A stretch of 64,000 nucleotides of DNA. It comes from Lathyrus oleraceus (Eukaryota; Streptophyta; Magnoliopsida; Fabales; Fabaceae). A program made the position numbers and the translations under genes. Position 1 is the first letter of the stretch; every line of letters begins with the position of its first letter. The stretch covers positions 181,033,330 to 181,097,329 of the forward strand of contig NC_066581.1 in assembly GCF_024323335.1 (NCBI RefSeq). Direction: 5' to 3'. Shown piece by piece: positions 36,427-48,079 of the stretch. The notes under the pieces were generated by a model. It had not been told where the DNA came from. It made no database searches and saw only the letters and a list, made by a program, of their open reading frames with translations.

Positions 36427-38214
36427 ATCCGTCATCGGTTAGGATGAACATACCAAGGATACACTCAACAGGGAAGAAAATACGTTATCAGTTAAGATGA
36501 ACATATCAAGGATAGACTTGCCTGGGATTGTCAAGGAGGATATCCGCCATCGGTTAAGATGAACATATCAAGGATAAACCAACTGAATAAGAAGTAGGAA
36601 TTACATCTATCGAATGCTGGATAGAAGATCATCAAATAGAAAATCTGTCACTGATTAAGATGAACATATCAAGGATAGACTCTGAGGGGGGAGAAAATAG
36701 GAATTACATCTATCAGTAACTGGATAGAATACCATCCAAGAGAAAATAAGTCACTGGTTAATATGAACATATCAACGATAATCTCTACGAAGGGGACAGA
36801 AGAAGGATTTACAACTACCGGTTACTGGGTAGAAAACCGCAAAGAGAAGGAAACCCGTCATCGGTTAGGATAAACATATCAAGGATTAACTCTCTGGGGA
36901 ACAAGAATAGGGATTACAACTACCTTTTTTCTGGATAGAATACCAAAGGTGAGAATATATGTCATCGGTTAGAATGAACATATCAAGGATAAACTCAGGT
37001 AGGGCAGAGAAAGATATTTGTCATCGGTTAGGATGAACATATCAAGGATATACTTTCTGGGGAATAGATCCACTGGGGACTCTAACGAGGAGAGAAACAG
37101 GGGTACTTTTTCCAGGTATTGGGCAAGAAGTAACAAACCGCAAACTAAGAAGAATATTACCAGTTAATGGGAAATAAACTCTTAGGAGACTCGAAGCAAC
37201 TATCTAGGTAAAAGCTAGACAGAAACAGTCAATTAAGGCTTAACCCGGTGAGGATATAACTCAAGGGGAGTGATTCCATCCAGATAAACAACTGGAAAGG
37301 AAACTGGAGATATAATCATCCATGAGGAACAACTAAGTGGGGAAGAGGAGAAAGGTTAAAGTCTTTCTTCCTAAGGGGTTGACGCTCTACAATTGAGGGA
37401 GGACAAACACCGAAATTTGTATGGGGATAAAGACCCTCATACAGAGAATGAGAATCTCAAACCAACAAGTTAATCAGATTTGACGATGCAAATATGCAAT
37501 TATGAAATTATATGAATGTATATGTATATGATGATTATGCTGACAAAACATCACAAAGGATACAAAGGTGTCGCAAAGAAATTGAATCATCGGTACAATC
37601 CTCGGTCAATCCACAAAAAGAGGGAGACAACTATTGGAGAGAGAAATCAACATCCCAAAGTCTCAAATCTAACCGAGGGAAGAAATCTTCTGAGGAGAGA
37701 CGAAGTTATCGAGTCTGTAAGGAATTTTAGGTCAACACCATATTAAATGGGAGACAACCATACAGAAGATAACCCAAAATAGCTGCTAACAAATCAGGAA
37801 GAATCTCTGACTGGGAGCGAGTCAGATGGCGACTGGTGGGGAAACCAATGCGATCTACTCGGGAAAACATGTTACTCTGCTGAAGATCAACCCTGTTGGG
37901 GAATACAGAAACACTGTCGACGAAATAACACGCCGCAAGGTACTGAATCAACCAACTTAGATGGGGAAAAGAATCGGAACTCCGCTAGGGAACAAACATT
38001 TTGCAGGGGAACCAGATCAACACAAACAACTAGGAACACCCGAAGGGTTAACTGCTTGGGGAACCTCTGATGCCTAGCACTTAAGGACTTGCTACTCTTT
38101 GAAGTGTTGTTGATACTTCCTTTTTAATTTGCTTAGAAAATTTCTTGTTTTTATATGTTTTAAGAAAAAGAGATTTTGATTAAAAGTTTTAAATTTCCAA
38201 AATGATCATAATAA
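36427..38214 (-). repeat. 3' UTR of C, proximal part (hairpin repeats)
   Basis: Irregular repeats around catcggttaggatgaacatatcaaggat (36431 to about 37050), each holding CATC...GATG arms, alternate with hairpins whose arms covary: CTATC/GATAG (near 36606 and 36709) and CTACC/GGTAG (near 36816), all with 8-nt loops. Later part 37060-38100 has motifs such as actccgctaggga (37979-37991). Non-coding. Confidence 0.75.
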
Positions 38215-38689
38215 AATTTAAATTATTGGCTAAAGTAAATAAGAGTAGAAATAATTGGTCAAAAGCTCAACTTTATTTAATGGGATGGTAGTCTATAAAT
38301 GACAAGACTCCATAGATATTTACAAAGTTGAAAATGGTAATTTACATGGAAAAGGGTTATATTGAATACAAATGATCCTTAATCCTTCTACTAACTCTTG
38401 ATATCCATTATGCTCTTGACCGCTGCCAGGATGATGAATCGACGTCAACCCCTGTGCTCAAAGTTCTCCAAAGTTTGAAGATCAGCAGAATGCAGTTACT
38501 TGCCATAATCCCTAATTTTTGTATAAGTTTCCCCAAGGTGGGGTACTCAACTTATCGGGAAATTCTTTCTGTTTTTATGTCTCTAATTTTTGCCTGGTTC
38601 TCCCTTTCGAGTTTTCAATCCACCTAGGCGCTCTTTTTTGCCTAAGCCGCCCTTTCAGGTTTTGAACTTAGCGAGCTGTTCTTTTCTTT
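38215..38689 (-). other. Conserved structured block downstream of pol, element C
   Basis: Aligns with 28601-29060 of D. The hairpin ATGG-T-AGTCT/AGACT-CCAT at 38285-38313 keeps its arms while the 10-nt loop differs. Hairpin ATAAGTT/AACTTAT at 38523-38555 has an inner CCCC-5 nt-GGGG. A third, weaker one is TAAGCCG/GAACTTA near 38643-38670. Confidence 0.6.
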
Positions 38690-40567
38690 TTAGGCAAAGT
38701 ATTTCTTGACTGCATCTGCGTTCACGGGTCGAGTGAACTCTTCACCGTCCATAGTTATAAGAATCAGAGCACCACCTGAAAAGGCTCTCTTAATAACATA
38801 TGTGCCTTCATAATTAGGAGTCCATTTTCCCCTAGAATCTGGTTTGAATGACAAGATCTTCTTGAGCACAAGGTCACCTTCTCTAAACACACGAGGTCTG
38901 ACCTTCTTATCAAAAGCTTTCTTCATTCTCTGCTGATATAACTGACCATGACACATGGCAGTCAATCTCTTCTCTTCAATCAAATTCAACTGGTTAAACC
39001 TGGTCTGACACCATTCATCCTCAATCAACTTGGCTTCCGTGAGCATATGCAATGATGGGATCTTAACCTCTACTGGGAGCACAACTTCCATGCCATATAC
39101 AAGAGAAAAAGGGGTTGCCCTTGTTGAAGTGAGGACGAATGTACGATACCCATGCAAAGAAAATGGGAGCATCTCATGTCAATCCTTATACGTGACAACC
39201 ATCTTCTGAATAATCTTCTTAATGTTCTTGTTTGCAGCTTCAACAACCCCATTCATCTTAGGTCTATAGGGAGAAGAGTTATGATGTGCAATCTTAAAAT
39301 CTTTGCAACGAGCTTCCACCATATTGTTATTTAAGTTCGATCCATTATCAATAATGATCTTACTTGGCACACCATAACGGCATATGATCTGATTCTTGAT
39401 AAACCTTACAACAACTTTCTTGGTTATATTTGCATACGATGTCGCTTCAACCCATTTTGTGAAGTAGTCAATTGCCACCAAAAAGAAACGATGTCCATTC
39501 GAAGCTTTAGGCTCAATCATCCCAATCGTATCAATTCCCCACATGGAGAAGGGCCATGGGGAAGAGATAACATTCAATAGTGTCGGAGGAACATGAATCT
39601 TATCAACATATATTTGACACTTGTGGCATTTCTTCATAAACATGCAACAATCAGATTCCATTGTCAGCCAATAGTAACCTGCTCGCAACATCTTCTTCGC
39701 CATTGCATGTCCATTGGAATGAGTACCAAAGGAACCTTCATGCACTTCAGTCATCAACAAGTCTACTTCGTGTGTATCCACGCATCTGATCAAAACCATG
39801 TCGAAGTTTCTCTTGTACAATATATCACCATTCAAGTAGAAATTACCGGCTAATCTTCTCAAAGTCTTCTTATCTTTCAAAGATGCCCTAGATGGGTAAA
39901 TTTGACTTTGGAGGAAACATTTGATGTCGTAATAGCACGACTTCTCGTCTCTGATCTCTTCAACAGCAAACACATGAGCTGGCCTATAAAGACGCATCAT
40001 AGACAAATTGGGAACTTCATTCCAATACTTCACTATAATCATTGATGCCAACGTTGCAAGAGCATCTTCCATCCGATTCTCATCTCGCGGGATTTGATGA
40101 AACTCAACCTTTGTAAAGAAAGTTGAAATCCTCCTCGCATAATCTCTATACGGTATTAAACCGGGTTGATTTGTCTCCCATTCACCTTTGATTTGATTCA
40201 CAACCAAAGATGAATCTCCAAAGACATATAAATACTTGATTCTGAGATTCATGGCCTCTTCAAGCCCCATAATGCAAACTTCATATTCTGCCATGTTGTT
40301 TGTACACTTGAATGTCAATCTAGTTGTAAATGGTAGATGCGTGCCTTGAGGAGTAATGATCACTGCCCCAATGCCATTTCCATATTGATTAACAGCTCCA
40401 TCAAATACCATTCCCCAACGGGAACCAGGTTTTTGCCCTTCTTCAAGCAATCGTTCATCACAATCGTTCATTTTCAAGTACAAAATCTCTTCATCCGGAA
40501 AATCATACTGCACTGACTGGTAATCTTCAATTGGTTGGTGAGCCAAATGGGTAGCCAAGATACTACC
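38690..40567 (-). pseudogene. Archaeal-type RNase H and integrase of C (two stops)
   Basis: Reading frame from 40567. The aRNH part has MVFDGAVNQYGNGIGAV, NNMAEYEVCIMG, DSSLVV and NRMEDALATLA. Integrase follows from about 40020: zinc domain HEGSFGTHSNGH...CHKC, catalytic Asp in MWGIDTIG, second Asp in IIIDNGSN, Glu in MNGVVEAANKN. The C-terminal part ends DAVKKYFA. A TAA precedes 40568 and a TGA at 39179-39181 lies just after the catalytic Glu (a Trp codon is expected there); the frame is otherwise continuous. Broken by these stops. Confidence 0.88.
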
Positions 40568-42151
40568 TTAGATTGCTTTCTGAGATCGGTATTCGATATC
40601 ATACTCTGATAACAACATCTGCCAACGGGTAATTCTCCCAGTTAAAGCAGGCTTCTCAAATATATACTTGATCGGATCCATTTTGGATATCAACCAAGTG
40701 GTATGATTCAACATATACTGACGCATACGCTTAGAAGCCCAATCCAATGCGCAACAAGTTTTCTCAAGCATAGAATATCGAGTCTCACAGTCGGTGAACT
40801 TCTTACTAAGGTAGTAGATCACAAATTCTTTCTTTCCAGTCTCATATTGCTGACCAAGGACACAACCCATACTATCTTCAAGCACAATCAAATACATGAT
40901 CAAAGGTCTTCCTTCAACAGGTGGAGACAAAATCGGAGGCTCAAGCAAATATTCTTTGATACTATCAAAATCTTTCTGGCAGTCTTCGGTCCAATTACAA
41001 GACTGATCTTTCTGAAGGAGCTTGAATATAGGCGCCCATGTGGCAGTCATGTGAGAAATTAATCTGGAGATATAATTCAAGCGGCCGAGAAAACCTTTGA
41101 TTTGCTTCTCAGTTTTGGGCGCATGCATCTCTTGTATTGCTTTGACCTTGGCAAGATCGACTTCAATACCCTTCTCGCTGACAATAAAGCCCAACAACTT
41201 ACTAGAACGAACACCAAAAGTACACTTATTGGGATTCAAGCGGAGTTTATATTTCCTCAAATGCTGGAATAATTTCAACAAATGCCCAACATGTTCCACT
41301 TCATCAATCGATTTAGCAATCATGTCATCGACATAAACTTCAATCTCTTTATGCATCATATCATGAAAAAGAGTAGTCATTGCTCTTTGGTAAGTTGCAC
41401 CTACATTCTTTAAACTGAAAGGCATCACTCTATAACAGAATGTTCCCCAAGGTGTAATGAATATGGTCTTCTCCATGTCTTTGGGTGCCATCTTGATCTG
41501 ATTATATCCGGAAAATCCATCCAGAAATGAAAAGACTTTGAATTTAGCAGTATTGTCTACCAACATATCAATGTGTGGCAGAGGGAAATCATCTTTCGGA
41601 CTGGCTTTATTCAAATCTCTATAATCAACACACATGCGGACTTTTCCATCTTTCTTCGGCACAGGCACAATATTGGCCACCCATTGCGGATACTCAGCGG
41701 TCACAAGGAAACCGGTGTCAATCTGCTTCTGCATTTCCTCTTTGATCTTCACAGCCATATCAGGATGCGTTCTTCTCACCTTATGCTTGACTGGCGGCAT
41801 TCTGGCTTCAACGACAATCTATGCTCCACAATCTCAGAATCTAAACCAGGCATGTCTTGATAGGACCAAGCAAACACATCTGAATACTCTTGAAGAAGAT
41901 CAATCAACCCCTTCTTGACATCTGGACACAGGCGAGACCCAATATTGACTTCCTTCACATCATCCTCGGAACCCAAGTTGACTAGCTCAATATGCTCTTC
42001 GAACGGCTGAATGGTCTTTTCATCTTTCTCAAGAAGACGAGATAACTCAACACTCACTTCTACATCACTTTCCTCTTCGGCTTCAAACATAGGGAATTCA
42101 AAATTTGGAGAAGGAGAAGGATCATTGTATTCAATGGGGTTAGGAACCAAC
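40568..42151 (-). pseudogene. Linker, reverse transcriptase and gypsy RNase H of C
   Basis: Starts after the intron: acidic linker (NPIEYNDPSPSPNFEF), then from 41800 a 410-aa open stretch with RT motifs VRMCVDYRDLNKASPKDDFP, YNQIKMAPKDMEKTIF and catalytic YVDDMIAKS, and a gypsy RNase H (PPVEGRPLIMYL...SMGCVLGQ) that lacks its first catalytic Asp. A one-base loss near 41797 shifts the frame between linker and RT, and a TAA ends it at 40568, where related copies have Lys. Confidence 0.88.
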
Positions 42152-42406
42152 CTGTATAATGATTTGATATTTTGATTTTAGAGAAGTGAATTTATGACCA
42201 AATATTATGCAGATGGAAAATTATATTGTTTATTTATGTTTTTTATGATTACCATTTTCAGAATAAAGCAAAAAGTAAAAACAAACATCATAGATGTGGA
42301 TGAATAGAATAAATTTTATTAATGATCAATTTGAAAATGTCCAAACACTGTTCACTTCTCCCTTAGGCATAGGAGAAGGATTTTAAAAATGTATAAAAGC
42401 AAATAC
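42152..42406 (-). other. Ogre protease-RT intron of C
   Basis: 255 bp, donor GTATTTGC, acceptor TTATACAG|G on the minus strand. Relative to copy A the upstream exon lacks one base, so splicing here no longer preserves the frame. Confidence 0.65.
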
Positions 42407-43773
42407 TTAGATCAATGCAAAATAACAGGAATATCACAACAGTCCAATTGTTGCAAGCCTTTCCATGCGTCATAAAATTGGTGCAGTCTTCCTCTTCGTC
42501 ATCCTCTAGCACAACAACTAAGTGTTGTTCATTGCCATGAACGAACCCTCCTCTATGGAAGCTAAGTTGCATATCTTCAGACCTTGTAGTTGATGAACTT
42601 TTCTGGAACCCCAAACCGGTTCTGCCTTTGTTGTCGGAGACCTCTACCTTGCGCCCCCACTGATCAACATTACCTTCTTCCACAATCTTCTTAGCATCTT
42701 TCAATGAAGACATAGGTGCCCTAACTCTCTTTTCAGCAGCAATAGACAAGGCTTGGAATGAAGTTCCAACCTCATCCTCAGCTTCAACATAAGAGAAAGA
42801 TGACAAGTGGCTAACCAACAGCGCCTTCTCTCCACCGACAATCACAAGCTTGCCATTTTTCACAAATTTGAGTTTCTGGTGCAATATGGAGGTAACAACT
42901 CCTGCCTCATGGATCCATGGCCTTCCCAACAAGCAACTGTAGGTCGGGTGGATATCCATTACTTGAAAAGTAATTTGAAAATCACTCGGACCTATCTTAA
43001 ATAGAAGGTCCACTTCACCAATAACCGTCTTGTGCGAACCGTCAAAGGCCTTGACGGTTACACTGCTATACCTCATAGGCGCTCCTTTGCATGATAGCTT
43101 TGACAGAGTTGACTTCGGCAGCACATTCAGTGACGACCCGGTGTCAACAAGCACATTTGACAAAGCATCCTCTTTGCAATTCATAGAAATATGCAAAGCC
43201 AGATTATGATTCCTTCCCTCCTCCGGGAGTTCTTCATCACAGAAGCTGAGATTATTGCAAGAAGTGATGTTAGCCATGATATGATTGAATTGGTCCACTG
43301 TAACATCATGTTCTACAAAAGCTTGTTCCAAAACTCTCTGCAGTGCTTCTCTGTGATTTTTGAGGGGGGTTGGAGTAGCTGCTCCACCATGTTGAACTCA
43401 CTTCTCTTGATTAACCGAAGTACCTCATCATCATTGTTAGCCTTCAAATCACTGGATTCACCAGACTTACCCTTTGAAACACCAATTGGATCTTCAACAG
43501 GCACTTCCACCTTCTTACTCACAACTGATTCCTCCTTATCCTTTGGGAACACCGACCCAAACACACGACCGCTGTGGGTCACCTTGGTAACATCAGCAAT
43601 GCTCACCACAACGGGACCTCTTGACCACCTCCTATCATTATAGCATTATACTGATACGACACAGTTTTATCAGATGAATACAGGACGGGACTCGCTAACC
43701 ATATAACCAACGGCGATACTGGTCTATTGCTGACATTGTTACTGTTACTGCTGTCGTACTGAATTACCAATCT
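42407..43773 (-). pseudogene. Protease region of C
   Basis: Open stretch 42363-43331 contains the aspartic protease active site LVDTGSSLNVLPKSTL, then GRPWIHEAGVVTSILHQKLKF, typical of Tat-lineage proteases that cut the gag-pol polyprotein. The C-terminal end is acidic and ends at the intron. Upstream 43313-43609 belongs to the gag-protease spacer. Frameshifts near 43330 and 43610 break the link with gag. Confidence 0.85.
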
Positions 43774-45216
43774 CTATGTCTGCTTGAAAATGGGCACCAT
43801 GACATTCACATCGTCATCTACATGACAGGATTGAACAATTTGAATCATGCCTTCATCCACCAGTCGCTGGATGTCCCTTTTCGCAACTTCGCAACCCCTC
43901 GGGTTAACACTACAAATAACACAACCATCATGGTCATGCTCACGATCACTTACCAAACAAACATCCTTATGCATCTGCACCAAGGACCTCCTGATAAAAC
44001 GCAAATCAAAAAATTTAAACTCGCCAGGACAACCATCCACGATATTCACAGAAGAGTTCCCATGGGCGGGCAATGGATTTGCTTTCACATTCGGCGCACG
44101 GTCCTTGAAGGACACCATTCCACTCTTCATCTTTTGAACCTCATACTTGAGCAGATAACAGTTCTCGATATCATGTCCGGGTGCTCCTTGATGAAAAGCA
44201 CAGCCAAGCTCAGGCTTGTACCACCATGGAAGTGGTTCTGGAATCTGTGGCAGGTTTCTTGGTTGGATCAAGTTCTTGAGAACCAAAGACGGGTATAATT
44301 CTGCATAAGACATAGGAATCGGGTCGAAAGAGACCTTCTTCCTCTCGAAGTTTTGTTGATGATGATTGTTGTTGGTATTGTTGTTGTTGTTGGTATTGTT
44401 GTTGTTGTAGGTGTTCGTTAGTTGTTGCGGTTGTTGTTATTGACGTTGTGGTTGTTGAACTGGTGTTGATTGTTGATTAGAAAATTCTAGGATAATGGAA
44501 GATACTTGATGATAATGTTGACGGGATGGTGGATTCCTTCTGATCTGAGGCCTCCTTTGCCTCCCACTACTTATTGCATTCGCTTCATTGTCCTTCTTCT
44601 TCCCAAAATTGCTACCATATCTCTTACTTGATGATGCTTCGTCTTTTGACAAACATCCTTCTCGGACTCCTTCCTCAAGCCTCATCCCCATGTTTACAAT
44701 TTTGGTAAAGTCACTGGGGGCACTAGCAATCATTCGTTCATAATAAAATGAACTCGAAGTTTTTAGAAAGATCTTTGTCCTATTTTTTTCCTCCAAAGGA
44801 GAAGTGATATGGGCAGCCAATTCCCTCCATCTTTGCGCATACTCTTTAAATGTCTCCTTATGTCTCTGAGACATAGACCTCAGCTGGTCTCTATCAGGCG
44901 CCATGTCCATGTTGTACTTATATTACTTGACAAAAGCCTCTCCTAAGTCATTGAAAGTGTGAATGCTTGCACTATCTAACCCCATATACCAACGGAGCGC
45001 AACACCGATCAAACTGTCTTGGAAATAATGAATCAACAGTTGATCGTTGTCGGTCTGAGTAGACATCTTGCGAGCATACATCACTAGATGACTGAGTGGA
45101 CAAGTATTCCCTTTATACTTTTAAAAGTCAGGCACTTTGAACTTCACCGAGATCTTGACGTTGAGCACTGAACACAACTCAACAACACTCTTTCCAAACA
45201 AGTCCTTACCCCTTAG
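43774..45216 (-). pseudogene. gag of C, main part (interrupted by E)
   Basis: 44437-44910 encodes capsid-like sequence (SMSQRHKETFKEYAQRWREL, ending in a Gln-rich tail). 43774-44313 carries a single zinc-knuckle-like CAFHQGAPGHDIENC, typical of Ogre gag. Between them is a CAA/AAC run coding for a poly-Asn/Gln tract, with a TAA at 44437. TAG at 43774 ends the frame. The upstream 44911-45216 is diverged gag (LRWYMGLDS on the minus strand) and is cut at 45217 by element E; it resumes at 53782. Confidence 0.82.
45212..45216. repeat. Left target-site duplication of E (CTTAG)
   Basis: CTTAG here and at 53777-53781 flank E. Confidence 0.95.
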
Positions 45217-47227
45217 TGTAACACCCTTCTAAAATACCCCAAAATTTAATTAAAATAACGTATATAAATCAGAGTAATTATGCAATCAAGGGTGTCACAC
45301 AACATTACACACCATAAATAACTGTCATGCTCTTTTATTAACTCAAAACATAAAACATTTGCACAATCCGCAGCGGATAGAGATCAAATCGATCATTCGA
45401 AACATGTAACATATTACATATAAAATGGTTCACAACCAATCAATAAAACATTCAAAGCATCCCATCCCGATGTTACATCTATCAGAGCATGACCCACTAA
45501 GGAGACTACACTAGACTCCAAGCACTAGCTTCTACTCAATCACTGCTCGTTACCTGAAAAATAGTTGTAAGGGTGAGTTCCTCAATCGATATAATAAGCA
45601 TTATAAAATATCATGCAATGTTGAGTAATTTAACACATCAATCACCCTAATCACATCACACATTCAGTAACGGCACATCAACTCGAATATCATACTCAAT
45701 GTCAACACAATTCATACTCATGCTCAATGCCAACACAACACACGTATAACATTGGAATACATCCATTCATATTAAATGCTACACATATATTATGCAATGA
45801 GACTCCATGCATGCGGTACCGACTATTCGTGAACATATAGTTCAACTTCACCGACCAAATCCAGGTACGGCTACCAAGCTCACCAGTCCCACTCATTTGA
45901 GACCTAGTGACTCACATCACTAATTCCTCGCCATGGGAATTAGCTACCACCCCAAGGGTCATGCTATGCACGCTAATTCACCTAGCATGCAAACATCAAA
46001 AACAGTCCAAATGACTAACATCACTAATTCCTCACCATGGGAATTAGCTACCACCATAAAGGCCACATTATGCACGCTAATCACCTAGCAATGCAACATC
46101 ACAACAATAATCCACAATGGACCGATGCTCACTCTCTAAGCCATAAAACAGTCCATTCGCAACATATGCATAACATACACATTTACAACATTATGCATAC
46201 CATCATACATTATCAACACATGTATCAACACATCATATCATATCAAATAATTAAACACAGTATTAGCACACCCTACTAATACCTATACTTCTCAAAACAG
46301 CGGGAAATGATCCCTACTATATCACACACCGATATAGGCAACCATCAATTAGGCACACAACATTTAAATTAACAATTTTTCCACTCTGCAACAGTGTTAA
46401 CCGGTTAACACCCTGGGTTAACCGGTTAACGCAGCACAAACACGCTTCCTGCCCAAAACTTAACAGTGTTAACGGGTTAACGCCCTGGGTTAACCGGTTA
46501 ACGCATCACAAACAGCAATATCTCAGCAATCACAACAGTGTTAACCGGTTAACGCCCTGGGTTAACCGGTTAACGCAAGCAAAACAGCAGTTTTTACACA
46601 ACACAACACAGTGTTAACCGGTTAACACCCTGGGTTAACCGGTTAACGCAAGACAGAAGCTGTTCCTGCGCTAACACAAAGCAGAATGCAGAATTCTCCG
46701 CATTTTCCGCCGTTGGAGGACTTCGGGACCTCCGATTCTAATTCCGTAAAAAGCTACACGTCCAGAAATTTACGACACACACCATTATCGATTCAATTAC
46801 AGTTTTCACACAACTTATTCATCACAATTTCTCAGCATTCCAAATCCCAATTAGGGTCAATTCAACGGTTTATCACTACCCATTACATGCTAACCCATAA
46901 TACCCATTAAACGACGATAAACCCCCCTTACCTGAGTTAATCCGGCGAATCTTTAAGCTTCAAGCTTTTCTCTTCTCCAACCTTTGCCCTTGCTCTTCCT
47001 CTTTGCCCTTTCTCCACTTTTCACTTTTCAGCCGCTTCTCTGTTTCACGTAAAACTCTTTTTACCAAATGGGATTCTTTTTCCTTATTTCACACTTATAT
47101 ATTTCCAATAATTATTATTCCAAAATAATAATAATAATAATCCAATAATTCCAATTATTTAATTAAATTAATAAATATAATATTAATTTAAATCAAATAA
47201 TTATCTTATTTTTATTGGGGTGTTACA
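45217..47227 (-). repeat. 3' LTR of E
   Basis: 2011 bp, same length as the 5' LTR at 51766. TATA-like TATATAAG (minus) at 47094-47101. Contains the palindrome array at 46396-46647. The AT-rich 47100-47215 is shared by both LTRs. Confidence 0.93.
46396..46647. repeat. 72-bp repeat with paired 14-bp palindromes, E 3' LTR
   Basis: Eight sites of GTTAACCGGTTAAC (self-complementary) at 46396, 46417, 46468, 46489, 46540, 46561, 46613 and 46634. They form four pairs; members of a pair start 21 bp apart and pairs recur every 72-73 bp. One site (46468) has C to G. Both halves contain GGTTAA. Confidence 0.92.
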
Positions 47228-47240
47228 ACTCTCCCCCACT
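47228..47240 (-). other. Polypurine tract of E
   Basis: The sense strand reads AGTGGGGGAGAGT directly before the 3' LTR. Confidence 0.8.
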
Positions 47241-47269
47241 AAAAGAGTTTTCTTCCTAGAAAAACATCC

Positions 47270-48079
47270 TCAAGCGAATAACTCCGGATAAGATTCCTTC
47301 ATCTGACTCTCAAGTTCCCAAGTCACATTGCCACCTGCTGGTCCTCTCCAAGCTACCTTCACCAAGGCAATCTCTTTACCCTGCAACTGCTTCAACTCTC
47401 GATCCTCGATCCTCATAGGTGATGTTCCCACAGTCAGGTTATCTCTCACCTGTACATCATCTATTTGGACTACATGCGACGGATCATGAATGTACCTCCT
47501 CAACTGAGACACATGAAAAACCTCATGCAAATTCGCAAGCGACGGCGGTAAAGCGATACGATAGGCTACCTCCCCTATCCTCTCCAAAATCTGATAAGGA
47601 CCAATAAATCGAGGTGTCAACTTCTTCGACTTCAAAGCTCGACCAACCCCAGTTATCGGAGTAACACGAAGAAACACATGATCTCCCTCTTGGAACTCAA
47701 GTGCCTTCCTCCTCTTGTCGTGATAACTCTTCTGACGACTCTGAGCAATTCTCATCTTCTCCTGAATCATCTTAATCTTTTCCGTAGTCTGTTGAACAAT
47801 CTCCGGTCCAACCACAACACTCTCACCGGACTCGTACCAACATAAAGATGTCCGACATCTCCTACCATACAAAGCTTCAAACGGTGCCATACCAATGCTC
47901 GAATGAAAACTATTGTTGTAGGTAAACTCAATCAACGGTAAGTAACAATCCCAAGCGCCTCCCTTTTCCAAAACACAAGCTCTCAAAAGATCCTCCAGTG
48001 ACTGAATCGTCCTCTCAGTCTGACCATCAGTCTGCAGATGATATGCAGAACTCAATCTCAGCTTAGTTCCCAAAGCCTT
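47270..48079 (-). CDS. Integrase C-terminus and chromodomain of E, downstream of a stop codon
   Basis: Same frame as 48080-51640, separated only by TAG at 48080-48082 (KALGTKLRLSSAYH follows). Carries QTDGQTERTIQ and the third catalytic residue Glu in SLEDLLRACV, the GPYQILERIGEVAYRIALP region, and a terminal chromodomain-like segment DRELKQLQGKEIALVKVAW...VTWELES...YPELF. This matches the Tekay/Del chromoviruses, where it is thought to guide insertion toward particular chromatin. Real product would be the end of the gag-pol polyprotein; it has no start of its own. Confidence 0.85.
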   Translation of the reverse strand, partial: KALGTKLRLSSAYHLQTDGQTERTIQSLEDLLRACVLEKGGAWDCYLPLIEFTYNNSFHSSIGMAPFEALYGRRCRTSLCWYESGESVVVGPEIVQQTTEKIKMIQEKMRIAQSRQKSYHDKRRKALEFQEGDHVFLRVTPITGVGRALKSKKLTPRFIGPYQILERIGEVAYRIALPPSLANLHEVFHVSQLRRYIHDPSHVVQIDDVQVRDNLTVGTSPMRIEDRELKQLQGKEIALVKVAWRGPAGGNVTWELESQMKESYPELFA

